A stretch of DNA of 64,000 bases from Maritimibacter sp. (lineage in GTDB: Bacteria > Pseudomonadota > Alphaproteobacteria > Rhodobacterales > Rhodobacteraceae), in contig CP051232.1 of assembly GCA_017792445.1 (NCBI GenBank), positions 2,082,001 to 2,146,000 of the forward strand, in the 5' to 3' direction. The number at the start of each line of letters is the position of its first letter. Within the stretch, counting starts at the first letter, position 1. The position numbers were made by a program, and so were the translations under genes. This document shows, piece after piece, positions 19,589-27,911 of this stretch. The notes under the pieces are model-generated. The model saw nothing but the letters and a program-made list of their open reading frames with translations. It made no database searches and was not told the origin of the DNA.

Positions 19589-20635
19589 ATGGCAATGGCG
19601 GACGTGACCGTGATGGGGGCCGGGATCTTCGGCGTCTCGGTGGCCTATGCCTGCGCCCGTCGTGGCGCGAAAGTGCAGGTGATCGAGACGCGCTGCCTTG
19701 CCGCCGGTTCCTCGGGCGGCATCGTCGGCGCGCTTGCGCCGCACGTGCCCGAGAACTGGAACCCAAAGAAGCAGTTCCAGCTTGAGAGCCTTCTGATGCA
19801 GCCGGCCTTCTGGGCTCGGGTCGAGGCGGAATCGAACGTGTCTTCCGGCTATGCCCGGCTTGGCCGGGTGCAGCCGCTGGCCGACGACCGTGCGGTGGAA
19901 CTGGCCCGTCAGCGCGAAGTCACGGCGGCCGAGCTTTGGGGCGACGCGGCGGAATGGCGGGTGATCGACGCCGCCGAGGCGGGGGACTGGCGGCCCGAAA
20001 GCCCCACCGGCCTGTACGTCTGGGACAGCCTGACCGCCCGCGCCAGCCCGCGCGGCGCCTGCGCCAGCCTGTGGTGGGCCGCCTACAACGCGCACGGCGC
20101 GCGGCTGTCCTACGATCCGATGCCCGCGCGGGGCAAAGTCGTCTGGGCCACGGGCTACGAGGGTCTGGCCGAACTGTCGCAGGCGCTGGGCCGTAGCGTG
20201 GGAACCGGCGTGAAGGGGCAGGCCGTCGAGTTCAAACTCGATGCCGCCGACCGGCCGCAGATCTTCGCGGACGGCCTTCACATCGTGCCGCATCACAACG
20301 GCACGGTTGCAGTCGGGTCGACCAGCGAGCGGGACTTCGACGATCCCGAGTCGACGGACGACCAATGCGACGCGCTGATCGAGAAGGCGCGGGCCGTGTT
20401 TCCGCCCCTGCGCGACGCACCCGAGACGTTCCGGTGGGCCGGCGTGCGTCCGCGCGCGCGCAGTCGCGCGCCCATGCTTGGGGCGTGGCCGGATCGCGAG
20501 GGGCATTTCATCGCCAACGGCGGCTTCAAGATCGGTTTCGGCATGGCGCCCAAGGTGGGCGAGGTCATGGCCGATCTGGTGCTGGAAGGACGCGATACGA
20601 TCCCCGAGGGCTTCCGGGTCGAGGACAGTCTCTAA
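19589..20635 (+). CDS. FAD-dependent oxidoreductase, likely MnmC C-terminal-type
   Basis: A 348-residue FAD-binding protein of the DAO fold. The Rossmann motif VMGAGIFGVSVAYACARRG is at the N-terminus, with SSGGIVGALAPHVPENW resembling the corresponding stretch of MnmC, and a C-terminal FIANGGFKIGFGMAPKVGE. In MnmC this domain removes the carboxymethyl group of cmnm5U to give nm5U, the substrate of MnmD. The divergent mnmD gene supports that role. It could instead be an amino-acid oxidase of the same fold. The start ATG at 19589 or 19595 is undecided. Confidence 0.72.
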   Translation: MAMADVTVMGAGIFGVSVAYACARRGAKVQVIETRCLAAGSSGGIVGALAPHVPENWNPKKQFQLESLLMQPAFWARVEAESNVSSGYARLGRVQPLADDRAVELARQREVTAAELWGDAAEWRVIDAAEAGDWRPESPTGLYVWDSLTARASPRGACASLWWAAYNAHGARLSYDPMPARGKVVWATGYEGLAELSQALGRSVGTGVKGQAVEFKLDAADRPQIFADGLHIVPHHNGTVAVGSTSERDFDDPESTDDQCDALIEKARAVFPPLRDAPETFRWAGVRPRARSRAPMLGAWPDREGHFIANGGFKIGFGMAPKVGEVMADLVLEGRDTIPEGFRVEDSL

Positions 20636-21480
20636 GCCTCGGCGCCCAGATCCAGCGGGATGTGCCAGTTCACGCGCGTGAACTCGATGTCCATGCAAAG
20701 CCGCCCTTCCGCCGTGCGCACCAGCATCTTCCGCTCGCCCGTCAGGCAGAAATACACGGCTTCATCGACCGTGACCGGCGACCGGGCGCGGAAGCTGAAG
20801 GCGCTGAGCGGGCCCAGCAGATCCTCGGCCATCGACAGGGCGCACTGCGCCAAGAGCGGCCCGTGCACCACCAGCCCCGAATAGCCCTCGACGTCCCGGG
20901 CATAGTCCGCGTCGTAGTGGATGCGGTGCCCGTTCAGCGTCAGGGCGGAATAGCGGAACAGAAGCACCGGGTCGAAGCGCTGTTCGAGAGCAAGAAATTC
21001 GCGCCCCTCGGCTTTAGGCGGCGCCACGTTCGCGCGCTGGTCGGGCGGGTCGCGATAGACAAGGTCCTGCCGTTCGGTGATGCACAGCTTGCCTTCCTGA
21101 ACGATGTCATGCCGCAGGGTGACGAAACCCAGCCGCCCGGTCCGCCCCTCTTTCACCTCGGCGCGCTCGACGGTGCTGGTCTTCTCGGCCGGGTGCCCAA
21201 GCACCGGGGCCGAGTGGAACAAAAGCTGCCCTCCGGCCCACATCCGCATCGGCAGGCCAAGGTTCGGGATCAGCCCGGGGCCGGTCGCCGGGTGCCCGTC
21301 GCGGCCAAGTGCTGCTGGACTTTGAGGGTCCCAGAAATAAATCTGGTGCCAGAAGGCGGGCATCGGGTCGCCCAGTCCCGGCGGCGCGCCGGGACGACCG
21401 AGCGCAAGATGCAGCGCGGTCGCGCGGGCCGGGTCGAGGCCGCACATGAAGGTCTGGGTTCTGCCGATGCTCTCGTGCAT
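20632..21480 (-). CDS. MaoC-like acyl-CoA hydratase (mesaconyl-C4-CoA hydratase type)
   Basis: A 282-residue double-hotdog hydratase. The C-terminal half holds the hydratase-2 motif (Y-A region, HYDADYARDVEGYSGLVVHG) with its Asp and His; the N-terminal half is the FAS1-like non-catalytic hotdog. The overall form fits HTD2/mesaconyl-C4-CoA hydratase-like proteins, which hydrate enoyl-type CoA thioesters. Neighbours do not define a pathway. It converges with the FAD oxidoreductase, overlapping 4 bases, and diverges from the VOC gene. Confidence 0.8.
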   Translation of the reverse strand: MHESIGRTQTFMCGLDPARATALHLALGRPGAPPGLGDPMPAFWHQIYFWDPQSPAALGRDGHPATGPGLIPNLGLPMRMWAGGQLLFHSAPVLGHPAEKTSTVERAEVKEGRTGRLGFVTLRHDIVQEGKLCITERQDLVYRDPPDQRANVAPPKAEGREFLALEQRFDPVLLFRYSALTLNGHRIHYDADYARDVEGYSGLVVHGPLLAQCALSMAEDLLGPLSAFSFRARSPVTVDEAVYFCLTGERKMLVRTAEGRLCMDIEFTRVNWHIPLDLGAEA

Positions 21481-21513
21481 GTCGGTGAAAACCTACATGG
21501 CATGGAAGGAATT

Positions 21514-21525
21514 TGACAATTGTCA
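21514..21525. promoter_or_regulatory. 12-bp palindrome over the VOC gene start
   Basis: TGACAATTGTCA is a perfect palindrome covering the TTG start codon at 21520 and lying 34 bases from the divergent hydratase start. Position and symmetry fit an operator for a dimeric repressor. No regulator is named. Confidence 0.35.
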
Positions 21526-21912
21526 GTTATAGCGCTCGACCATCTTGTTCTGACCGTCGAGGACATCGACCGGACGGTTACATTCTATCGTGACGTGCTG
21601 GGCATGATGCCGGCGCCGTTCCACGACGCCGAAGGCGGCGAGCGCATGGCGCTTTCGTTTGGCGAACAGAAGATCAATCTGCATCAGGCCGGTGCCGAGT
21701 TCGAGCCGCGTGCAATCAAGGCCGCGCCGGGGACGGCTGACCTGTGTTTCCTGACCGAAGTGCAGCTTGAAACCTGGGTCGAGCATTTCGACCGACACCG
21801 CATTCCGCTTGTCGACGGCCCCGTGGCACGGACCGGCGCGACCGGGCCTTTGACCTCGGTCTACGTGCGTGACCCGGACGGCAACCTGATCGAAATCTCC
21901 GTGCGTGGCTGA
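21520..21912 (+). CDS. VOC-family (glyoxalase-like) protein
   Basis: A 130-residue vicinal-oxygen-chelate domain protein with two beta-alpha-beta-beta-beta repeats. Metal-ligand positions are visible at the start (LDHLVLTVEDIDRTVTFY) and end (DPDGNLIEIS). The family includes glyoxalases, dioxygenases and fosfomycin-resistance-type enzymes; the substrate is unknown. The start is TTG, supported by AAGGA nine bases upstream, and the frame has no better ATG. It overlaps the following permease gene by 8 bases. Confidence 0.82.
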   Translation: MSVIALDHLVLTVEDIDRTVTFYRDVLGMMPAPFHDAEGGERMALSFGEQKINLHQAGAEFEPRAIKAAPGTADLCFLTEVQLETWVEHFDRHRIPLVDGPVARTGATGPLTSVYVRDPDGNLIEISVRG

Positions 21913-22642
21913 GGTTGCGGCGCTGGGCCTTGGGGCTTGGCTGGTCTGCGCCTTCGCCGTGTTCTGCGGCACCTTCCTGCAACGGCTGACCGGGCAGGGC
22001 TTTGGCATGGTCGCCGCTCCGATCATCGCGCTGGTGGCGCCGGAATTCCTGCCCGCCGCCCTGTTGCTGCTCGGCGCGGCGGTAGGGCTTGGCGCGACCG
22101 CCTTCGACCGGGGCGCGGTCGCGCGGAACGAATTGCCCGCTGGTTTCGTGGGTCGCGCGGTGGGCGCGGTGCTTGCGACCCTGATCGCGCTGGCGCTGCC
22201 CGACGCGGCGGCCTTCTCGGCGGTCGTGGCGCTGGTCGTCTATCTCGGGATCGCCCTGTCGCTTCTGGGTGTGCGGGTCGAGATTCGGCCCGCCACGCTG
22301 TTCCCGGCCGGAGTCGTTGCGGGGCTGATGGGAACGCTGACGGCGGTGGGCGCGCCGCCGATGGCGCTGTTGTATCAGCACGAAGAGCAGCGCCGGTCGG
22401 CGGCGATGCAGAATACCTTTTTCGCGTGGGGCATGGTGGTGTCCATCGCCTCGCTTGCCGTGGCGGGGCTTGTGCGCTGGCCGCACGTCGTTCTGGCGGT
22501 GACTCTGCTGCCGGTTTCGCTGGTCGCTATCCGCGCCTCGCGCCCGATTGCGCGACGGGTGGCGCGGGCCAGCATCCGGCCCTACGCGCTGACGTTGGCG
22601 GGACTCGCGGCGACGGTGCTGCTGCTGAAGCAGGTACTTTAG
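21905..22642 (+). CDS. TSUP-family (TauE/SafE) permease
   Basis: A 245-residue membrane protein with seven or eight hydrophobic helices and the TauE/SafE layout of two similar halves (LTGQGFGMVAAPIIALVAP in the first; GVVAGLMGTLTAVGAPPMAL in the second). The family exports sulfite, sulfoacetate or other organosulfonates or anions. It starts with GTG at 21905 within the end of the VOC gene, so the two are probably translated together. The substrate is not evident. Confidence 0.83.
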   Translation: MAEVAALGLGAWLVCAFAVFCGTFLQRLTGQGFGMVAAPIIALVAPEFLPAALLLLGAAVGLGATAFDRGAVARNELPAGFVGRAVGAVLATLIALALPDAAAFSAVVALVVYLGIALSLLGVRVEIRPATLFPAGVVAGLMGTLTAVGAPPMALLYQHEEQRRSAAMQNTFFAWGMVVSIASLAVAGLVRWPHVVLAVTLLPVSLVAIRASRPIARRVARASIRPYALTLAGLAATVLLLKQVL

Positions 22643-22902
22643 CGGGTCAGAGCCTCAACCGTGCCCGCCGGGACGGACAGCGGGTGGACGGCCAGCCGAG
22701 ACGCGCGCGTTTCGGTCGTGGCGGGGCCCGCATAGGCCGCGCCGCCCAAAGCGACGGGCCAGTCGAGAACCAGCGGCGAGAACCCGGCGGAAGAGCGTTC
22801 GGTGCCGCTATGGTTCCCGGCAAGGAACAGCGCGCCGAATGCGGTGACTGCAACGATTTCGCGGACAAGGGAAGCGGGGCCGGACCCGGCCTTGGTCGTC
22901 AT
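22639..22902 (-). CDS. Hypothetical small protein
   Basis: An 87-residue frame from the ATG at 22902 (MTTKAGSGPASLVREIVAVTAFGALFLAGN). The first third has a weak hydrophobic stretch that could span or enter the membrane; the rest is Ala/Pro/Thr-rich. No motif is recognised and the Shine-Dalgarno is poor. It overlaps the permease stop by 4 bases on the other strand. It may not be a real gene. Confidence 0.4.
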   Translation of the reverse strand: MTTKAGSGPASLVREIVAVTAFGALFLAGNHSGTERSSAGFSPLVLDWPVALGGAAYAGPATTETRASRLAVHPLSVPAGTVEALTR

Positions 22903-22969
22903 GCCTTCGGTGCCTTTCGAGCCCGTGGGGAAAGGCACGCCGATGCGCGCCCACCTCACGAACGCGCGA

Positions 22970-23533
22970 TCAGGCCTGCGGGTTCCCCCGCAGCATGTCG
23001 ATCTCCGACCTAAGTGCCTGCATCAGCGTCTCGACCGATTTCGCGTAGCGGTCGGACACCAGCCGGCCATCGTCGTCGAAGGCGTTCGACGAGTCCGCCA
23101 CCGCGATGAACGGTCCCGGCACGATGCGCGGGCGGAACGGCGTCAGCGCGTGGCGCAGCATGTACTGTCCGACCTCGCCCCCGGCGCGGCCATCGTTGGC
23201 GGACATCACCGCGACCGGCTTGTTCGCCCACGGCCCGCCCTTGGTGCGGCTGACCCAGTCGAGCGCGTTCTTGATCACCCCGGTCACGGCGCGGTTGTAT
23301 TCCGGGCTGGAGATCACGACGCCGTCCGCCCCGGCGATCTGGTCCGACAGGGTCTGCGCGGCGGCAGGCACGCCTTCGGCCTCTTCGAGGTCGCCGTCGT
23401 AAAGCGGCAGACGCAGGTCGGCGATGGTCACGTCCGCCGCGCCGAACAGGCGAAACGCCTCTGCCAGAAGCTTGCGGTTGGTCGAGCCGGCGCGCAGCGC
23501 GCCCGAGATGCCAAGTAGCTTGTAGTCCGCCAT
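22970..23533 (-). CDS. NADPH-dependent FMN reductase family protein
   Basis: A 187-residue flavodoxin-fold protein. The FMN phosphate loop GISGALRAGSTNRKL is at the N-terminus and the conserved SSPEYNRAVTGVIKNALDW lies in the middle, typical of the ChrR/azoreductase-like group that reduces flavins, quinones or azo dyes using NAD(P)H. It diverges from the ThDP-enzyme gene. The exact electron acceptor is unknown. Confidence 0.9.
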   Translation of the reverse strand: MADYKLLGISGALRAGSTNRKLLAEAFRLFGAADVTIADLRLPLYDGDLEEAEGVPAAAQTLSDQIAGADGVVISSPEYNRAVTGVIKNALDWVSRTKGGPWANKPVAVMSANDGRAGGEVGQYMLRHALTPFRPRIVPGPFIAVADSSNAFDDDGRLVSDRYAKSVETLMQALRSEIDMLRGNPQA

Positions 23534-23656
23534 GAAGGGTTCCTGTCCGGGCCGGGGTTACGAAGCGGATGATAAGGCGCGCCCGGCGCGGGGCAACTAC
23601 TTGCCGTTCCGGCAGGCCGGTGAAATGGTGGCGCCAACCGAGGACAGGAGGACGAA

Positions 23657-25315
23657 ATGGGGCAGGAGATCAGACACGGCGGACGGATACTTACGGATGC
23701 GCTGGCGGCGCATGGCGTGAGCCGCGTGTTCTCGGTGCCGGGCGAGAGCTTTCTTGCCGCGCTCGATGGGCTGTACGAAAGCGGAATTCAGAACATCGTC
23801 TGCCGTCACGAGGGCGGCGCGGCGATGATGGCCGATGCGATGGGCAAGATGACGGGACGGCCCGGCATCGCTTTCGTGACGCGTGGGCCGGGGGCAACGA
23901 ATGCCTCGGCAGGTGTTCACGTGGCACAGCAGGACTCGACGCCGATGATCCTGTTCGTCGGCCAGATCGCGCGGAACCACCGCGACCGTGGCGCCTTTCA
24001 GGAAGTCGATTATCGCGCGATGTTCGGCACGGTTGCCAAGTGGGTGACCGAGATCGACCAAGTCGAGCGCATTCCCGAATACATCAACCGCGCCTTCCAT
24101 GTCGCGATGTCGGGCCGCCCCGGCCCGGTGGTGCTGGCGCTGCCCGAGGACATGCTGTCCTCCACGGCGGAAGTTCCCGACCTGCCGCCGACCGCGACGC
24201 CCTCGGCGGGCGTGTCGGATGCGCAGGTGCAGGCGCTGCTGGATTTCCTCGGCAAGGCGAAGAAGCCGCTGGTGATCGCCGGTGGCCCGGGCTGGTCAGA
24301 GCAGGCCGCCCGCGATCTTCGGACTTTCGGCGAGGCGCAGGGCGTGCCGGTTGCCGTGGCCTTCCGTCGGCAGGACTTCATCGACAACCGCTCGCCCGTC
24401 TACGCGGGCGACCTTGGCGTTGGGGCGAACCCCAAGCTGCTTGCCCGCGCGCGCGAGGCTGACGCGCTTCTGGTGCTGGGCAGCCGGATCGGCGATTGCG
24501 TCACGCAGGGATATGAGCTGTGGGATCCGGCGGGTCCGGTGCCGCCGATCGCGCATGTGCATCCCGACCCGGACACTCCGGGCTCGGTCTATCGCTGCGA
24601 TCTGGCGGTGACGGCGCAGACCGCCGATGTCGTCGCCAAGCTGGCGCAGGCACCCAAGGCCGGGGACTGGGCCGACTGGACCGCCGCCGCTCGCGCCGAT
24701 TACGAGGCATGGCAGACCCCGAAAGAGACGCCCGGCGCGGTGAAGCTGGAACAGGCGCTGCACTGGATGTCGAACAACCTGCCGGACGACGCGATGGTGA
24801 CCAACGGGGCGGGGAACTATGCCGCGTTCCTGCATCGCTACTATCGCTTCCGCAGCTACCCAACGCAGGTCGCGCCGACTTCGGGTTCGATGGGCTACGG
24901 CTTTCCGGCGGCGGTCGCGGCCTCGTTGCAGTACCCGGACCGTGTCGTGATCTGCATGGCGGGCGACGGCTGTTTCCAGATGACGCTGAACGAAATGTCG
25001 ACCGCGATGCAGTACGGCGCGAAGCCCATCGTGGTGGTCGCGAACAACGGCAAGTACGGCACCATCCGGATGCATCAGGAAAAGACCTATCCCGGCCGCG
25101 TCTCGGGGACCGAATGCCACAGCCCCGACTTCGCCGCCCTGGCTCGGGCCTATGGCGGGTTTGGCGTGACGGTGGAGAGCGACGCAGAGTTTCCGGCCGC
25201 GCTTGAGGCCGCGATTGCATCGGGCACCATGGCGGTGATCGAATTGAAGCTGGACCCGGAAATGCTGACCACCGGCCAGACCGTCAGCGAGGTCCGCGCC
25301 GCCGCGATGGCGTAA
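23657..25315 (+). CDS. Thiamine-diphosphate-dependent enzyme (acetolactate-synthase-like)
   Basis: A 552-residue ThDP enzyme with the usual three domains. The proton-relay Glu is in CRHEGGAAMMADAMGK (Glu52), the central domain spans about 190-330, and the C-terminal ThDP motif starts GDGCFQMTLNEMSTA and ends VVVANN. Relatives make acetolactate, decarboxylate 2-oxo acids or cleave sulfonates; the substrate is not evident. It is probably not the biosynthetic IlvB because no IlvN-type small subunit follows. It has an Asn-Gly-rich active-site loop and normal length. Confidence 0.85.
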   Translation: MGQEIRHGGRILTDALAAHGVSRVFSVPGESFLAALDGLYESGIQNIVCRHEGGAAMMADAMGKMTGRPGIAFVTRGPGATNASAGVHVAQQDSTPMILFVGQIARNHRDRGAFQEVDYRAMFGTVAKWVTEIDQVERIPEYINRAFHVAMSGRPGPVVLALPEDMLSSTAEVPDLPPTATPSAGVSDAQVQALLDFLGKAKKPLVIAGGPGWSEQAARDLRTFGEAQGVPVAVAFRRQDFIDNRSPVYAGDLGVGANPKLLARAREADALLVLGSRIGDCVTQGYELWDPAGPVPPIAHVHPDPDTPGSVYRCDLAVTAQTADVVAKLAQAPKAGDWADWTAAARADYEAWQTPKETPGAVKLEQALHWMSNNLPDDAMVTNGAGNYAAFLHRYYRFRSYPTQVAPTSGSMGYGFPAAVAASLQYPDRVVICMAGDGCFQMTLNEMSTAMQYGAKPIVVVANNGKYGTIRMHQEKTYPGRVSGTECHSPDFAALARAYGGFGVTVESDAEFPAALEAAIASGTMAVIELKLDPEMLTTGQTVSEVRAAAMA

Positions 25316-25381
25316 GGCGTCAGGTCGCCACCGTGCATGGTGGTGACTGCCCAACATCCATCAGAAGCCGATGCCGCGCCC

Positions 25382-25519
25382 TCAGAGGAGCCGCGGCTCG
25401 CGCTGCTGCCGCGATTTTGACTTGCCGACTGCGAATAGAAAACGGGTCAGGAAGATCAGAAGCGTCACAAGTACGCTGCCGCCGCCGATGACCAGTGCCA
25501 ATAGTGTCGTGTATTCCAT
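25382..25519 (-). CDS. Small single-pass membrane protein
   Basis: A 45-residue frame too short for standard gene finders. It starts MEYTTLLALVIGGG, has one hydrophobic helix of about 25 residues and ends in a basic tail (GKSKSRQQREPRLL). A good Shine-Dalgarno (GGAGGA) lies five to six bases before the ATG, inside the stop of the upstream gene, so the two are likely coupled. Function unknown. The strong ribosome site and coupling make it a believable gene. Confidence 0.55.
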   Translation of the reverse strand: MEYTTLLALVIGGGSVLVTLLIFLTRFLFAVGKSKSRQQREPRLL

Positions 25520-25520
25520 G

Positions 25521-25874
25521 TCAGTCCTCCGGCTCCAGCAAGACGGTTAGCAGGTGAGCGCAAACATGGGCGGCGAGTGCGCCAACGGCCACGTCCCAAA
25601 GTACCACATCGCTAAGGCTGGCGTCTTGATTTTGGGTGAAGATGGTTAGCTTGCCGCCGATCTCGGGGCCGGCAGCGAGTTTCTTGAACGACAGCTGACC
25701 CACTATGGGCGCCGTCACAGCCAGACCGAACGTGCCGATGGCGGTGACATTCAGAAAGTTCACGACAAGCCTTATCCGCTCGTTCCGTCGCTTCGCCCTT
25801 ATTCGCGTCTGCCAATGCATGTTGTGAGCTTGAAGTGCGCCACGTCTCTGTGCCAGCAAGCTACCGGCAGGCAT
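25521..25874 (-). CDS. Hypothetical membrane protein
   Basis: A 117-residue frame with two probable membrane segments (LVVNFLNVTAIGTFGLAVTAPIVG and LWDVAVGALAAHVCAHLLTVLL) after a very basic N-terminus. A later start at 25820 (MHWQTRIRAKRRNE) is equally possible; neither has a clear ribosome site. Lower GC than its neighbours at the 3' end hints at a less typical gene. It is followed by the 45-residue membrane protein. No family recognised. Confidence 0.5.
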   Translation of the reverse strand: MPAGSLLAQRRGALQAHNMHWQTRIRAKRRNERIRLVVNFLNVTAIGTFGLAVTAPIVGQLSFKKLAAGPEIGGKLTIFTQNQDASLSDVVLWDVAVGALAAHVCAHLLTVLLEPED

Positions 25875-25896
25875 TAACTGATCGTGAAGTCCCGCG

Positions 25897-26505
25897 TCAG
25901 GCCATGGTCTTTACGGCGAAGGCCAGCACCAATGCGCAAATCGCGGCGAGCCAGCTTGCCGCGACGCGCCAGCCGATGCTCAGCCAGTCGCGGGGCCAGC
26001 GTTCGAGCGTGGAAGCGACGAGCGCGGCTGGCGCGGCGACGGCGACGTTTGCGCCGAAGATCAGGCCGGCGTGGACGCCCAGCGGCAGCTCGAACAGGGC
26101 GTGGCCCTCGAAGCTGGACATCGTGGCGAGCAGCCCTGTCAGCGCGGCGAAACCCTGCGGAACCGGTGATGGCGGGTCCGGCTTCAGGGCCGCGAGCGCG
26201 CCGGTGACAAGGCCGAGCGCCAGTGCGGCGGCGGTTGTTTCCGGCGGCATCAGGGGTGCAAGGAAAAGGCCCGCCGCCTGTCCGGCAAGCAACCACGGCC
26301 ACACCGCAAGCATCCCGTCGCTGCGCCACCCGCCGACGAGTATCCCCAACGGCAGCAGGCACAAAACGATGGACGGCGCCGTAAGCGCCACGCCCACGCC
26401 TTGCGTGAACTGATCGTAGATGCCGGACCCGCCCTCGAACGCATGCGCCGCGCCCGGGTCGGGGCGCAGCGCGAACAGGATCAGAAGTGGCGCGATGCGC
26501 CTCAT
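25897..26505 (-). CDS. HupE/UreJ-like membrane protein
   Basis: A 202-residue protein with a signal peptide (MRRIAPLLILFALRPDPGAA) and about six hydrophobic helices. It looks like a divergent partner of the preceding HupE-type protein and shares its overall topology, including a histidine in HAFEGGSGIYDQF near the mature N-terminus and a SSFEGHALFELP segment. It overlaps the upstream gene by 4 bases (ATGA), which indicates translational coupling. Placement beside cobO suggests cobalt uptake, but this is inference. Confidence 0.65.
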   Translation of the reverse strand: MRRIAPLLILFALRPDPGAAHAFEGGSGIYDQFTQGVGVALTAPSIVLCLLPLGILVGGWRSDGMLAVWPWLLAGQAAGLFLAPLMPPETTAAALALGLVTGALAALKPDPPSPVPQGFAALTGLLATMSSFEGHALFELPLGVHAGLIFGANVAVAAPAALVASTLERWPRDWLSIGWRVAASWLAAICALVLAFAVKTMA

Positions 26506-27110
26506 GCGATGCCGGCGAGGAAGGCTCCACCGATGGCCGCGATGAGCACGCCGGCCGCGCGGATCGCGTAGGTGCCCCACGGCAGTTTCGTCAGCAGGCC
26601 CAGCGCGATGCCGCACAGGTGCAAAAGCCCGGTGCCGATCACGAAGCCCACCGCGTAGGCGAAGGGGTTGGCGGCTTCGGGCAGCTCGGTGCCGTGCGCG
26701 TGGCCATGGAAGATCGCGAAGATGGCGACGATCACTGCGGCGATCCACAGCTCGGCCTTCACGGCGAAGGCGATCAGCAGGCCAAGCACGACGCCGGACA
26801 GCGCGATGCCGGTCTCGACCGCCGGGATCGGAATGCCCATGACGCCAAGCGCGCCGCCGAAGGCCATGACCAGCGGGAAGACGATGGGCAGAAGCCAGAT
26901 CGCGGGCGCGCCGAGGAAGGCGCCCCACAGGCCAACGGCGACCATGGCGATCACGTGGTCCCAGCCGAGGATCGGATGCGTGAAGCCCGACAGGAAGCCG
27001 CCGGTCACGCCTTCGCCGGTATGGGCTGCGGCGGCGCTGGCGACCAAGGCAAGGGCAACGCCAAGGGCGGCCCGGGTCAGTGTGGTGCGGGTGAGCGGAC
27101 TATGAGGCAT
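26502..27110 (-). CDS. HupE/UreJ-family metal transporter
   Basis: A 202-residue membrane protein with signal peptide (VALALVASAAAAHTG), the family motif HPILGWDHVIAMVAVG (HPxxGxDH) and a central FAIFHGHAHGTELP histidine patch, with six or seven helices. HupE/UreJ proteins are secondary transporters for nickel or cobalt. Position just downstream of cobO and in the same direction points to cobalt. I found no cobalamin-riboswitch box in the 165 bases between cobO and this gene. It starts at 27110 with GGAG about nine bases upstream. Confidence 0.83.
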   Translation of the reverse strand: MPHSPLTRTTLTRAALGVALALVASAAAAHTGEGVTGGFLSGFTHPILGWDHVIAMVAVGLWGAFLGAPAIWLLPIVFPLVMAFGGALGVMGIPIPAVETGIALSGVVLGLLIAFAVKAELWIAAVIVAIFAIFHGHAHGTELPEAANPFAYAVGFVIGTGLLHLCGIALGLLTKLPWGTYAIRAAGVLIAAIGGAFLAGIA

Positions 27111-27275
27111 GTGGTTCTCCGTTTCATATCGTGGACCGCGCAGACGCCGCCCGGCCCGGTATTTTACCGGCACCATCATAGGGGTTACGCACGGTTCGGG
27201 GTTTTGGATCTGCCTCGCCGCCGGAACAGCCCGGCGCTGGGTCGGGTTACCGGTACCCGAGAATAGCGCGATGCG

Positions 27276-27911
27276 CTAGAACTCGACACCGATCTGCGCC
27301 TTGATGCCGGACCGGAACGGGTGCTTGACCAGCTCCATCTCTGTGACGAGATCGGCGATCTCGATCAGCTCGTCCTTGGCATTGCGGCCGGTTAGGACGA
27401 CATGGGTCATCTCTGGTTTTTCGGTCTGAAGGAACGCCACGACCTCGGCGATGTCGATGTAGTCGTACCGCAGCGCGATGTTGATTTCGTCCAGCAGCAC
27501 CATCCGGTTCGCCGGATCGCGGATCAGTTCTTTCGCCTTCGCCCACGCGGCCTGCGCCATCTCGATATCGCGGGACCGGTCCTGCGTTTCCCAGGTAAAG
27601 CCCTCGCCCATGGTGTGGAACTGGCAGACGTCCGAGAATCGGCTTTCGATCAGGTCGCGCTCGCCGGTGGACATGCCGCCCTTGATGAACTGCACCACGG
27701 CGCACGGCATGCCGTGGGCGATACAGCGGAAGATCATTCCGAAGGCGGCGGTCGACTTGCCCTTGCCCTTGCCGGTGTGGACGACGATCAGACCCTTCTC
27801 TTCGGTCTTGGTCGACATGATCTTGTCGCGGGCGGCCTTCTTCTTCGCCATCTTGGCGGCGTGGCGGCCATCGTCGCCGGGGGTTCCGTCGGTCTGGGTC
27901 TCTTCCGTCAT
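27276..27911 (-). CDS. cobO: Cob(I)yrinic acid a,c-diamide adenosyltransferase
   Basis: A 211-residue CobA/CobO-type enzyme that transfers the adenosyl group of ATP to cobalt(I) corrinoids. The ATP-binding loop is HTGKGKGKSTAAFG (residues 45-58), followed by AVVQFIKGG, FTWETQ and the LLDEINIALRY block. The N-terminal 40 residues are a basic, poorly conserved extension, as in CobO. Its start overlaps the GNAT-gene stop by 4 bases. It belongs to the late corrinoid steps after CobN. Confidence 0.96.
   Translation of the reverse strand: MTEETQTDGTPGDDGRHAAKMAKKKAARDKIMSTKTEEKGLIVVHTGKGKGKSTAAFGMIFRCIAHGMPCAVVQFIKGGMSTGERDLIESRFSDVCQFHTMGEGFTWETQDRSRDIEMAQAAWAKAKELIRDPANRMVLLDEINIALRYDYIDIAEVVAFLQTEKPEMTHVVLTGRNAKDELIEIADLVTEMELVKHPFRSGIKAQIGVEF

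Noticed and set aside
21513-21518. TTGACA as a -35 promoter element
   Set aside because: It is next to the VOC start codon, so a matching -10 would lie inside the coding region; the palindrome is a better explanation.
27111-27275. A cobalamin riboswitch before hupE
   Set aside because: No B12 box or CCGCAACTGTAAGCGG-type core is present in this gap on either strand.
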